From Ambrosia x helenae (taxonomy: Eukaryota; Streptophyta; Magnoliopsida; Asterales; Asteraceae): DNA of 64,000 nt. The DNA lies in NCBI GenBank assembly GCA_030844895.1, contig CM061231.1, positions 31,195,149-31,259,148 on the forward strand. The letters are read 5' to 3'. This document shows, one piece after another, positions 23,116 to 35,687 of this stretch (positions are counted from its first letter, which is position 1; each line of letters begins with the position of its first letter). Both the position numbers and the translations under genes were made by a program. The notes beneath the pieces were generated by a model. The model had not been told where the DNA came from and did no database searches. It was given only the letters and a program-made list of their open reading frames with translations.

Positions 23116-24363
23116 CAGTTAATATTATGAATAAGTTAGAGTCTTGATTTGGCATTGTAAGTAAATTTTGTCATGATAATGGTAACCTGTAAGTGAGTCA
23201 ACCTCTTTTTTTGTTCTTTTTTTTTTTTTAATTTATTTTTTTTGACTTGGAAATGTTTGTGGAAATTGAAAGAACATTTGCAAGATTGCTTGAACGGTAC
23301 CATGTTTTTTGGTTGTGTAGATTGAACCTTTTTGTTAGTTTTAACTGTTTAATGGCGGTGGACCGCGTGTTCGTTGTGTTTCTGCTTCCATGTGATGGTG
23401 GTTAACTGGTTATGTAAAGAAGGGGTCGAATAATATTTTAGAGAGAGAGAGAGTAAAAGAATGTAAAGAGAGAGAAAGCAGATCGAGAGATGGTATAGTT
23501 TACAAGCAACGTTATGGGCCTCGATAAACTGATTTTCAAATATAACACATGTTACGCTTTACTGCGCCAAACTAATTTTGTATTCCAAATATAACCCTGA
23601 AGTTGGTATGTAACAAGGAAGCCTCAACGTAAGATAAGTATTGATTCTCTATCTTTAAAGATGACATGGCATTCTTAACATTATTACTATATTGTTCACC
23701 CCACTAAAAACCATCTATTTTACCTTTAGTAACTACTTTTGAGATGCTACTTTTGAGATGATCTTGGCCATCCAAATCAGGTGGTTATTTCTAAAGTTAA
23801 ATCCTGACCAGAATAATATGGTGGTTATGGCAAAAATTTGTCAGTTTAAATTTTTGATAATCAGTTTTACCTTCCTTAATTTTCTGCTCCAACTAAACCC
23901 ACGTCTCTTTAGCAGTTATGGTGTCTGCAAATACCTCTGCTCCCTCATTTCTCTTAACATTTTCTCAATCTACAATGGCATTAAAACCACTCTTTCCCAC
24001 TGGATTTTATTCTCTCAAATCTCAACATCTCTATAAGTTTAATCTAATTGCATCCCATTTCATCAATCGATTCATTCTTTTCTTCTTCTATATCTACATG
24101 TTAATTGATCCAATGAGTTGAGTTGTTTTGTTTTCATTTCGAAGACAGAGAAGCATCCATTAGGGTTCGCGTTGCTGAAAGCACTCTCAAAGGGTTATGA
24201 TCTGATCTAATTAGTTATCGGTGTTCTTCCTTTGTGGTTTTGATAAATACCACTTAATTTTGCAGATTCAAACCCTGTGTATTTTATTTAAATTTATTGA
24301 TTATTTGATATCTAATCTTGATTCACTTTGTGTTTTTTTATCTTTAATTTTTTTAACTGCCAG
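23116..24363. other. Intergenic between SCPL45 and receptor fragment
   Basis: The SCPL45 3' flank, with a GA-rich tract at 23440-23490. Overlapping plus-strand frames at 23758-24121 are AT-rich, have no family signature and are not called. Confidence 0.4.
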
Positions 24364-24463
24364 AGTATGCAGTTGGTGATGAGAAGAGGCTTATGCAAAT
24401 AATTCTTAATATTGTTGGGAATGCTGTGAAATTCTCAAAAGAGGGCAGCGTTTCGATTCGACC
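24364..24463 (+). pseudogene. Orphan exon of an ethylene receptor (histidine kinase)
   Basis: Directly after an intron-like T-rich tract and the acceptor CTGCCAG, the sequence reads YAVGDEKRLMQIILN followed by IVGNAVKFSKEGSVSI. This is the N-box part of the histidine kinase domain of plant ethylene receptors (ETR1/ERS1 group). No other receptor exon is found on either side, and the frame after about 24463 turns into unrelated AT-rich DNA. It is therefore a single displaced exon fragment, possibly carried here by a transposon. The frame itself is intact. Confidence 0.8.
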
Positions 24464-24739
24464 GACTAAAATATTAATATTATACCATATTAAAGAAATA
24501 GAAATAATGTTTTTCTTAGGTCAAACTCGTCCCAAATTAACCGTCTAAATTTGATCGTCTTTGATCACCGAGTAATGTTGCAGAGGTGAAGAAAACCATC
24601 TCGACCGTAAAAATGTCCGTACCTTATAGCGATTACTCCGCCGTCTAGACCTTGTTTTACTACATTCCCTCATACAATACGAAATTAAAAACTATCCCTT
24701 CAAAAATGAAAGTATAAGGATTGAATAGTGACATTCTAC

Positions 24740-25120
24740 TAGGGGTGTGAGCGGAGCCCAATTAGGCTCGACTTTGCTCGGTTTGGTTCGAGCCAATTAT
24801 TTTGAGCTCGAGTTGGGCTCTGCTTGAGATAATTTGAGAACAATTTAAAACGAGCTAGCTTCGATAGCTTAAATGAGCCTAAGCTCGGCTCACCATTGTT
24901 ATTAGTTAAAATTAAATTTGTTCAAATGAACAAAATTGCATACAAAGAAAAAATAATAGGAAGTTTGTTTGGGATCGTTTAGGGCTCGAGGTCGGACTCG
25001 ATAACTAACGAATCATATTTTAAGCTTGAGCCTGAACTTGTTAAGACTTGGCTCATTTGATTTTTCTACCGATCCAATCCCGAATAGCTCTCGAGTCGCT
25101 GCACAACATTTAAACCCCTA
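24740..25120. mobile_element. hAT-like MITE (GAGCTCGAG-rich)
   Basis: Starts TAGGGGTGTGAGC and ends AAACCCCTA. The flanking octamers CATTCTAC and CATATTAC agree at six of eight positions, suggesting an old hAT insertion. The interior is rich in GGCTCGA/TCGAGCC motifs. Confidence 0.5.
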
Positions 25121-25132
25121 CATATTACAAAC

Positions 25133-25453
25133 TAGGGATGAACATACAGTCCCGAAAACCGATCCCGAACCGAAAAATACCGATCCCGTACCGAACCGAT
25201 ACCGAACCGAGGGTGTTCGGTATCGGTATCGGTACCCACATTTGGAGGTTTTCGGTTTCGGTATTATCGGTATCGGTATGGGATCGGTATGGTATCGGTA
25301 TTTTAAGGTAAAATACCGATACCACACCGGTACCGTACCGATACCGATACCGTACCGGTATAATCGGTATCGGTATCGGTATTGGTTTTTTAGACTTTTC
25401 GGTATCGGTATTGTCGGGATCGGTATCGGTACACCGTCCCGAGCTCATCCCTA
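25133..25453. mobile_element. hAT MITE made of ACCGAT repeats
   Basis: Starts TAGGGATGAACATAC and ends GAGCTCATCCCTA, with exact 8-bp duplications TTACAAAC (25125-25132 and 25454-25461). The interior is almost entirely CCGATACCGATACC and its reverse complement, so it can fold on itself. Three open frames over this block (both strands) are repeat artefacts with R/Y/P-rich products. Confidence 0.9.
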
Positions 25454-25712
25454 TTACAAACTATGTTGGAACGAAAAAGTGGCTAATGATGTTTGATTAA
25501 TGAAATTAGTTAAAGGACCTAATATGCCTCAAAACAATTCTTAGAGGGGCTTTAAGTCAATTTACGAAACATTAGGGTAATTTCTGTCTATCAACCCTTA
25601 AAAAACGTATATATTACCTTCTCCGGCCAACCTTTAACTCTTTCCGATAACCGAAAAAAAAACAGAAAAAAAAAAAAGGCTTCAATTGAAACGGTTTTTA
25701 TAAAAATAAATA

Positions 25713-28700
25713 ATGGCGGGAAGTGAGACGAAAGATGACCTATACGCTCTTTCTCTTCAGGTATTATTCTCATTTTTTTTTTCTGATTCAAAATTTATTT
25801 AAAAAAATTTTATAAAACATACGGTTGCTGACGTGTACGTTTGATTATGATGGATCTAGGGTTCTACATTGCATTTTGGCTTTAATATTTTGTTTGATTT
25901 ATGTATGTATGCATATATCATATATGTGTGTGTGTCAATAATATATGCAGAAGGATGAAGATGAGAAGTATAAGGAGTTTGATTTAGGATCTGATGATGC
26001 TGATGCTCCTCTGCCGCTTACCGTCGCCTCTCGTGTTTGTTCTACTTTTTTGTTTTGTTTTTGATAGTATTGTTATTGTTTTTTGAAATGTAGACATGAA
26101 TCCGTGCCCTAACCGTTGCAAATCAGTAATGTGTATCCCTAACTTTCCAAATTGTGTCATATGCCATGATGAGAACATATTTTATGTTGAGAACCGCGTA
26201 AAACGCTTGTATGAAGTGCATTAATGATTTAATGAGATGTGTAGGTGTAACTGCCTTTTTATCACACATAAAACAATAGGTACAGATGTGTTATGCGGTT
26301 CTCGCTATTTTTAACGTTTCGTAGTTCTAAAATGAATGCTCCTCGCCAATGGGATTTGTTGCCAATTGGCGAAGGCAACGCGTTTAAGAACACCTTTAGG
26401 TTTGGAGGTCTCGGGTTCAGTGGCCGATCTAGAAAAGGATTTCAGTAGTAACGTTTTTCATTTTTTTTCATTTTAATAGCAACGTTTTCCAAATTTCGTT
26501 AAAAAAAAAACAAATTTTCCACTACGCGAAGTTGAGCAGCAACGGACGCGGCACCTAGTTATACACTAGGTCCGCCCCTGCTCGGGTTCAACTTTCAAGT
26601 CCCACAGACGACAAGATTAAAGAAATTCGTCTTTCAAAAAAAATAAATGAATGGACCTCTATGATGCATTGACTAAGTTGAATAAATGATCTTTTGGTTT
26701 ATTGGTTAATGTAGGTATTGTACATGTTAGGCGATATTGCAGCCGGACCTGCTTTTCGGTTTACTCAATGGTTGGAATTAGTTAGGAAACGCAGTGGTAA
26801 AAATAAGTCGTCTGGATTCCCTCGTCGTCCTCAGAGGCTTGATAGCGTGCTCTTAAGGTCATTTTGCATTTTCCTTCATTGATGATGTTATGTTTGATTG
26901 ACTGGTTAGGAATTTACTTCTCAGAATCACAAATTAAATTGATCATGCAAATGGGGAGGTGAAGGTTTCGTGTGTCGTGTGATAGGAATCTTGATTGCTT
27001 AGTTTTATAATGGTGGTAATTGCTATTCAGTGCAGGGGATTTAAGCTTGGATTTAAAAAAGCTTCCTTCTTTTGAGCAAGTTACAGAAGTTAGTTTGTGG
27101 GAAAGGCTTGGTAAGGCTGCTATGTTGAACATCGAGTCAAGCTCGTTCTCGTGGAACATGCTTTCTTCACTTCACCACACTGAGCATAGCAGCAGCAGCA
27201 ATGAACATTCTGAGGACGATATGAATAAAGCGTTAGAGGTATATGTTTCGTCACCTGTGATTGGAAATTTTGGATCTTAGAATTTACTGCTTGTGTTCTG
27301 GTCAAGTACAGGTAACAGTGAATTCAGGGGAGTTGTATTCTTTGCACTATTTAAGCATAATGAAAGTGGCGAGTTTGTCCCTAAAGAAGCCGCAGCTGTT
27401 ATCAAAATTGCATCTTCGAGAATGGCTACACAATCAGAACGACTTGGCTATGAATTTGCAAAATGGCTTGGTGTCAGAACTCCACAAGTTATTATAACTT
27501 CTTTACTTTCCTTTTACTGAATTTACTATCCCTGGAAATGATAAAAATTCTTACGGCGTTGTAACTTTTACAGGCTAGAGTCATTCACAATTGTAGTCCT
27601 GAGTGGTTACAAATCAAGGAAGCTGCAGAAAAAGCACGAGAGGCAGCGGTTTCTGATGGAGATGAAGTTGGTGAAGTGCCTTGCTCAGAACTTCTAGAAG
27701 CTCTTGAGCTCAGCAGATGCCTTTACCTGATGAAGTACATTTTAGTTTTTACCAGCTACTACTATACTTTATGGATTATCATGAAACAATCTACATAGTT
27801 TCACCGGATATGCGGTTAAGTCCATAAAAGTATCTATGTGGTTGCTTTGGTCCTCGAACAATTTATTTCGTGTGAGACAAAAATCCTTTGAGGACCAAAT
27901 CAACCATGGGAATAATTTAGGAACTTAACTTCTTATTTTGGTGAAAGCATGTAGCGTTTTAATTCGATAGCCCTTTTTTCTACTATATCTAGCATGACGT
28001 AATAAATTAAACTTACATAAAATCACGTGAATAGCCATTTTGACTATATATTCCTTTTTTGCAGTTATGTGCATGGATCTCCTCTTTTGGAAAACTCAAG
28101 TGCATTTCAGACACAAGAAGCTGCAGAAAAGACGGCAGCTGCCCTTGGCAGAATCCTGATGTTGGATCTTGTAATCAGAAATGAAGACCGGCTTCCATGT
28201 CGCTATCTGAGGTGGCGAGGTAATCCTGCAAATTTATTATTAGCAGACAAAATGGCGACTGCAAATGGAGATGCATTAGAAGAAGCCTTTGATTCTGCTA
28301 TAAATAGATATAGACCAAGGGTACTTCGGGCGCTTCAGAAGGAAAGAAGATCAACTTCAGTAGATTGCAGAATGAGTACTGATGACTCAAGTTTAGCATC
28401 GAAAAGCTTTCATCTTTCTGACACCACATTATCGCCCAAATTCGATGAAAAAACCCTAAAAAGACAAGTTACAATTGATCCAATAATCACCGATTTTGAT
28501 ATTGTGGCTATTGACTCTGGTGTCCCTCGTCGGCCGCCAGCTGGCAAACGAGTACACGATCAAGAAAACTATCCTAAACTTGTTGAACTCCTTATCAACA
28601 GTCCTGAGTATGCGTCACATCTATTAAACGAAATGACTATTGGAAAATTGGGATTCCCTACAGAACCTTCTGAAAGTTCTGGCAGTAACTCACCTTTTAT

Positions 28701-31444
28701 TAAAGATATGATCTCAGTCATTCATGAATTCAGAACCGGGTTTCGTGCGGCCCTGATGGATTTACAGGGTTTTCGTATATTTTTACTCACACTTCACCAA
28801 AAATTGGATAGTTTGTTGAGGAGATTTATGAATATTATAGATAAAACATTGAGTGGTGATTTTGATAAAGAAGATTTGATGATATTTGACTCACCATCAC
28901 ATTCTGCACCGTGTGTTTCTCCACCAAGTAAGTGTAGCCAATCAGATTCAATTGACACTGATTTGCAGAAAACAGCTCAAAAAGCATCATCTTCAGGATG
29001 CAAAGAGAATTTAGACTCGATGTCTCCTATAGATTCTTCTTCGCATGGAAAGTCTAATAAGGCGTATGCAGAACCATTAAGTACCATCACCTCCAAGCTA
29101 CGTGATTTCCACAAATATGCTAAGGTTTATACCCATTTCATCAATATAACAAGAATTCATATTTGTTTATTGGGTTACCTTATAGCAGTGTGATTTCCAA
29201 AAATATGCTAAGGTTTTTACTTTTTTGTCGATAAGTTAAATTCCATGTTTGCTATGTGGTCCGTTTCAGTTCTAACGGGTCAAACTGGTAAAATTAGGGG
29301 TGGGAATTCATATTGGCAGGTTCTTATAGCCCAACACGAACTCAACCCAATTACTTAATCATGTCGAAAAGTTTGACCCTAGCTCAAGACATATGTAACC
29401 CACATAACCTGGTCTTCTGAATGGGTCAAACACATTGACGGTTATTTTGCATGTAACATGCTGGCTAGGCAACGCATTGTATATGGAGTCATAAATGGGT
29501 TGTTGGGTCGAATTTATAATCTTTTAAAGTTATATATTCTAGCCGGTTGGTCATGTCAACCTGTCTATGACCTGAACCTGTTTAGCCCCAACCCTAACTT
29601 TTGTCATGCTTTTGTGTCCTGTCAGGAATTACCACTCCTTGGTAAAATAATAAAAATAGTTTATACAGAAAATGGTTCAAAAGTCGCCCATTGTGTACTT
29701 TTAATGCATATTTATCCAATATTTGTAATCATCTTTGATACAGGTTATATATCTGTTGATCTTTCTCAGGTAGATGCTGAACTAAACAAAGAACTAGAGC
29801 AGTGGAACGAATTGTTAAAAAATGAAGCCGTAAAGCTATGTCAAGAGAATAATTTCAATTCAGGGTTTTTTGAGGGCAACGAGAGTAATTCTGTTGTTGA
29901 TGCTTATGAATTGAAGGTAATATTTCCGAGAGCTATAAAAGCATTATCTCCTTAATAGCAAGTTTCCAATTTATTTACTTATGTTTGTTTGTACCATTTA
30001 CAGCTTAGGCTTGAACATATCCTTGAGAGGATATCATTAATATCCGATGCTGGAAATACAGAAAAACCGTCATTAGTTACAAGTAGCGTATTCATTGGTG
30101 GGGCATTAGCTGCAAGATCTGTTTACACATTGCAACATATAGGGATTACACATATATTGTGTTTGTGTTCTAATGAAATTGGGCAGTCTGAATCTCAAAG
30201 GACCGACATATTTGAGTATCGAAACTTTTCTGTAAGTTATAAATCCTTTATTTATTTCATATAAATTATATTTAGGTTGCCAAATGAGCCTGCTCTAAAC
30301 GGGTCACTTTTGTACAAGTAAAATCAGGTTTAGTTGACCAAAATCACTTTTTGTCCAAAGTTTTAGACTTTATTGTGCATTGTTATACTGCCAAATATGA
30401 TTATTAAAAATATAATGCTTCTGTAATCTAATTTTTTGGATTAAATGGTTTAGGAGCTTTCATGCATAAAAAATACATTGTGATTTGTGGCTACTTACCT
30501 TTTTTTTGCCTGTTTGTTCCGGCTAATCTTCTACCTTTTTGACCCGTTAGAGATTAATCATATCCTTAATTGGCCCATTAACATTTTTGTTGTATTCTTC
30601 ACTTATGATTTGCTATGATTAACAGATCGGTGATGAAGAAGATTCGAATATCAGTGAGATTTTTGAAGAAGCGCATCAATTTATCGATGCTGTTGAACAA
30701 AAAGGCGGTAAGGTTTTGGTTCATTGCTTTGAAGGGAGAAGCAGGAGTGCAACGGTTGTTCTTTCTTACTTAATGATGAGGAAGTAAGTAATCGCAAGTT
30801 TTATTATTAAGAGATGTTTGAATTTGTGTTTTGAAACTGATTAAATAACAGTAAAATAGTTTCGGATAATCAGCTATGAAGTAAAATTACTGATTTATCC
30901 CTTAAATTAACCTAATTTGTGAGACATTACATATCACAAATCAGTTACAATTTTTTTTTATAAAATGTCCTTTTTCTATATATAACAAGAGCACATCCGA
31001 ACAATATTTTGCGCAACCCATTTTATGATTCTTTTAGCGCCATATCATATAGTCAGTTCGTTGTATTATCTAGAATTTATAGAATTACTCATTAGTTATG
31101 CTTGTGGGTGAAGGAAGTACACATTACTGAAAGCATGGAATACCCTAAGAAGAGTGCATAAGCGAGCACAACCGAATGATGGATTTGCAAGGGCGCTTTT
31201 GGAACTAGACAAAAAGTTGCATGGAAAGGTTTCAATGGACTGGCAACAGAGAAAGCCCGTGATTAAGGTGTGCCCGATATGTGGGAAGAATGCGGGGTTA
31301 AGCAGCAGCTCGCTGCAGCTTCACTTGCAAAAAACACATAAGAAATTGTCAGCAGGAAGTGTAGACAGTGCCATGACTATGGAGATTCAAAAGGTTTTAG
31401 AGGCACTCAATATTACAAATAGACAATCTCATTCGAGTAATTGA
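25713..31444 (+). CDS. PHS1: PHS1, dual-specificity phosphatase/tubulin kinase, one-base frame break
   Basis: Orthologue of Arabidopsis PROPYZAMIDE-HYPERSENSITIVE 1, a cytoplasmic regulator of cortical microtubules whose kinase-like part phosphorylates alpha-tubulin under osmotic stress. Eleven exons: 25713-25760, 25951-26034, 26715-26857, 27031-27238, 27312-27487, 27574-27734, 28065-29124, 29770-29916, 30004-30231, 30626-30783, 31114-31444. Seen: a basic docking-like stretch RKRSGKNKSSGFPRR (exon 3), kinase-like VIKIASSRMATQSER (exon 5) and RNEDRLPCR/GNPANLLL (exon 7), the phosphatase loop HCFEGRSRS in exon 10 (Cys about 786), and a C-terminal CPICGKNAGLSSSSLQLHL zinc-finger-like motif. The exons sum to 2744 bp, one short of a multiple of three. 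The frame shifts in exon 5 at the four-G run 27337-27340, where the protein before and after is otherwise conserved. Everything else is intact (about 914 residues; the Arabidopsis protein is about 929). Introns 2 and 7 hold hAT insertions. It converges on ClpC. Confidence 0.93.
26418..26580. mobile_element. hAT MITE in PHS1 intron 2
   Basis: A 163-bp element with ends CAGTGGCCGATCTAG and, inverted, CAGGGGCGGACCTAG, flanked by CTCGGGTT (26410-26417 and 26581-26588). Same end group as 9560 and 15962. Confidence 0.85.
29295..29640. mobile_element. hAT element in PHS1 intron 7
   Basis: Starts TAGGGGTGGGAATTC and ends GGAATTACCACTCCTT (inverted match), with exact 8-bp duplications GGTAAAAT (29287-29294 and 29641-29648). 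The open frame at 29458-29955 is mostly this element plus exon 8. Confidence 0.85.
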
Positions 31445-32032
31445 TTATAACCATTTGTATTTTTTTTATAAACATATTTGTCAAACAAGACTATTACAAA
31501 TATTACAGTCAGAAACAGAGACATTTTACTATTTTAGCCATTTGGTCAATAAGCTTCCTAACGCTGTCGCTGTGGCCGAATTTAATAAACGATAGAAAAG
31601 AAGCGAAGGGAAATAAAGAGAGGAGGAAGCGAAAGGCGTAATTTAATTTAATTCCGTGTTCCTGGGTTCGAAGGAAAGAGAAAAATTAAAGATTTTAGGA
31701 AGAAAGTATCAAGCAATCATATAAATGATACAATTTCAGCTAAAAGTAAACAAACACAGTACATGAATTATAATCTGACTACAATTATTAATTATTATAT
31801 GAAAAAAGAACTGGACAACATTTCATCATGCCTAGAATGTGAAATCAAAGATTGATGATGATGATGATGATAATGTTAACATTCCAAAACACACTCTTGA
31901 TCCAGATGTCATGTACTTTCTGCTTCTCTTTTTACCTCTCATGATGTTGGTGTGTCAAAGAAACCGAACCCAGAAGAAACAAACGAATCAAATAAAAAAC
32001 CCAATGACGCGAGAAAGGTAAAACGCCTGAAC
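31445..32032. other. Shared 3' flank of PHS1 and ClpC
   Basis: A 588-bp tail-to-tail spacer. No coding signal, and a short GAT repeat at about 31852-31872. It must contain the 3' untranslated regions and polyadenylation sites of both genes; no terminator can be pinned down. Confidence 0.5.
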
Positions 32033-35000
32033 TTACACTACAATTGGTTCAGGTAACACCTCCGGGGGAGCTCCACCGCTAGCATTCAAAACCGTCACGT
32101 TACCGTCTGAATCAACATCCACAATTACCGAATCGCCCTCCTTAATCTCGCGTGCAAGCATCTTTTCCGCCATACTATCCTCCAAAAGCCGCATTATAGC
32201 TCTCCTTAATGGCCTTGCGCCATAACTAGGGTTATACCCTTCTTCGACCACCCTATCTCTAAATCGTTCCGTCACCTGAAGTTCGATTTCCTTACCCTTT
32301 AACCTCTCAAAGACTTCCTTCAACATTATATCAGCTATTTCTTTGACTTCCAATTTAGTCAACTGTCTAAACACTATCATGTCATCCAATCTGTTTAAGA
32401 ATTCCGGCCTGAAATACTGTTTAAGTTCTTCGGTAACTAAACTTTTGATTCTGTTGTAACTGCTATCCTTCTCGTCATAATCGAGATCAAATCCGATTCT
32501 CCTTCCACCTTTTTCGATCACGCTACTTCCTACATTTGACGTCATGATCAAAAGTGTGTTTTTAAAGTCAACTGTTCGACCTTTGCTATCGGTCAACCGT
32601 CCATCTTCAAGAATCTGAAGCATCATGTTGAACACATCGGGGTGAGCCTTCTCGATTTCATCGAACAGGACCAGTGTGTAAGGGCGGCGGCGGACCGCCT
32701 CGGTCAGTTGACCACCTTCGGTGTACCCGACGTAACCAGGCGGTGAACCGATGAGCTTTGAGACGGTGTGTCGTTCCATGAACTCACTCATGTCAAGTCG
32801 AATCATGGCTTCTTCCGAGCCGAAATAGTAGGTGGCTAGTGATTTTGCAAGCTCGGATTTTCCGACACCTGTTGGTCCCGAGAATATGAAGCTGGCTATG
32901 GGGCGGTTAGGGTTCTTGAGACCGACACGGGCTCGGCGGATGGCTCGGCTAATGGCTTTGACCGCTTCATCTTGACCAATGATTCGTGTGTGAAGGGTGT
33001 CTTCCATTTTGAGAAGGCGGTCTGATTCATCACTGTTGACTTTCTCTACGGGTATTCCAGTCCATGTGGAAACAATATGTTGAATGTCGGCTTCTGTCAC
33101 TGTGGGGCCCTCATCACCCGCTTCACTCTCGGCTTTACTCATCTCCTTGTTTTTATCGATAAGAGCCGATATTTGAAGCTTTAGATCCATCTCTTTATCT
33201 CTAAGCTCACCCGCCTGTTCGTAGTCAAAGTCAGTAAAGTCAAACCTATAACGACAATGTTCCATGACATGGACCGTTAAACCTAAATCCTTTTGTTTTT
33301 GTAATTATGCGTCACCCTACTGTACGGGTGTATATTTTTATAAAATGCATGAAGTTAATGAATGACGAGAGCAATTACCTTCTCGAAGTCCTGACCACGG
33401 ACAGCTTCATTTTTCTCTTTTGTAATCTGTCGAAGCTCTTTCTCTAGCTCTTTAGCTTCCTCAGGTAACTATCTCAGACACCAAAAAGATCAGTGTTGGG
33501 GAAATTTTTTTGACACGGCTAACTAATCTTCAGGTTCGGTTAGGTCATACAAATCTGCCAACCCGAACCCAAAATGAATTTCCAGCCCTAGTTTTGGTCC
33601 ATTACCGAGCCTGCCCAACTCTTCTGTCACCCCTTTATTTCAAATAAGAAATAATAGACAAAAAAATAAACGTACCTGTGCATGGCGAAGTCTAACACGA
33701 GATCCAGCTTCATCAATCAAATCAATTGCTTTATCAGGAAGAAAACGATCACTGCAGCATACACAAAAAAACTCATTAAACGTTGAAAAAAGGCACTAAT
33801 AAACCACAATTGATAATAGTTGAGCCTACTTAGAACTTGTGATCTTGGTTTAAAAAAGCGCGCCTCGCACAAAAGCGACGAGGTCTAAGCGCATCGCACG
33901 AAGCGCAGAGCGCAAAAAACGTGGTATTTTCGTACCTGAAGCGCACACTAATTATATAATTTTTTTTATATATCCCATGAGTTTTTAGCTTCATTTACCC
34001 AAAATATAGCTATAAATAAGGTTTTTATGTGATTTTACCTCTATGTACAAGCCAAAAACACCAAGGTACAACATTTTTATGCATAAAAATACATGGTGTA
34101 CGTGAGGCGCACGCCTCAGGGTCAAAAGCGACTGAAATCTTGCCAAAAAAGCGCCTGAGGCGTGCGCCTTTGGAAAATTGGGTAGGCGCAAAGCCCTGAG
34201 GTGCCCTAGGCTGCGCCTTGAGCCTAAGCGCGCCTCAGGCGCGCTTTTTAAAACCCAGCTTGTGATCTTTCATATGATGCTATTTTATGTTGCAAGATAC
34301 AAAGAATTTAATACGACTATACGAGTGATCTTATAATATAGATATAAATTTATGTGACAGTTGATCTTATACGAATGATCAGTGTACCTTATATATTGAT
34401 GTGACAACTCAGCAGCAGCTACTACAGCATCATCAGTGTAACGAAGCTTATGATGGATTTCATATCTTTCTCTAAGCCCTCTTAAAATTTGTATTGCTTC
34501 ATCAACAGAAGGCTCAGGCACCTTAACAGGTTGGAACCGTCTCTCTAATGCTGGATCTTTTTCAATATGCTTTCGGTATTCATCAAGTGTTGTAGCCCCA
34601 ATGCACTGTCATTTAAGCACACCAATCAAATAACTATTATAAAATAATTCATAACATACGACATGTTATCCGTTACAGAAATATATGTAGCATAAAGCAA
34701 TGGACTGCCGACTTCTACAATATGATATTATTGGTTACCTGCAATTCACCTCTAGCAAGAGCCGGTTTTAATATATTAGCAGCATCAATAGCTCCTTCTG
34801 CTGCTCCAGCACCAATAAGAGTGTGAACTTCATCAATAAAAAGAATAATATCATCACTTTGTTTTATTTCTTCCATCAACTTTTTAGTCGTTCTTCAAAC
34901 TCCCCACGATATTTTGTGCCGGCAACAAGAAGACCCATATCTAGAGTTATCACCTAAATGTATTAAACACAAAAAAGAAATTGTTTTAAACATTATGAAT

Positions 35001-35654
35001 AACAAACAAAATGCAACCCCTTTAATCAACTACATAAGTCAAGATACTAATGAGTATAATTACCAAAACAGGTCACGATCCATCTATGTTGATATTCTAT
35101 GGCCCATTAAAAAAATGAAAAACAGCCGTTCGACGTTCGGGCTAAGATTAAGGTTTTGTGCTATTTAACCGCCTCTAGGTGGTTAGTGAATTTTGATTGG
35201 TAAGGTTACGGGACAATAATTTAAGCACAAAAAATATATAAGTTAACTCTTAAACAGAAGGGATATGTTCATCAAAACCGAGACAGTAACATAGCCAAAA
35301 AAGTTTGTGGGTCAACCCAACCGAATGATCCATTCCAACTACAATTTGTTGTGACCAGTTACCCAACCCGTCCATCTTGCCACCTGTAAAGTTTATTGAA
35401 TGTCATGAAGTCGGACTCACCTTCTTCCCCTCAATGGTTTCAGGGACATCACCATTTGCAATCCTTTGAGCAAGACCTTCTGCAATGGCTGTCTTTCCCA
35501 CACCAGGCTCTCCAATAAGGCATGGGTTATTCTTTGTTCGGCGTCCCAGAATCTGGGTGACCCGTTCGATTTGTGGCTGCCTTCCAACCACTGGATCCAA
35601 CTTACCCTAAAGAAAAAAAAAACAAATGCTTTAAATAAAAAGAAAATCCACCTC

Positions 35655-35687
<33 letters not shown>

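Noticed and set aside
25026..25496. Long frames on both strands rich in R, Y, G, I
   Set aside because: They are translations of the ACCGAT/ATCGGT repeat of a hAT MITE.
28027..28064. Apparent N-terminus upstream of PHS1 exon 7
   Set aside because: Intron sequence read through; the TTTTTTGCAG acceptor ends at 28064 and the homology starts right after it.
33215..33265. Start of a 410-codon minus frame at 33265 (MEHCRYRF...)
   Set aside because: This part is intron sequence. The real exon 9 of ClpC starts at 33214 after a CAG acceptor, in phase with exon 8.
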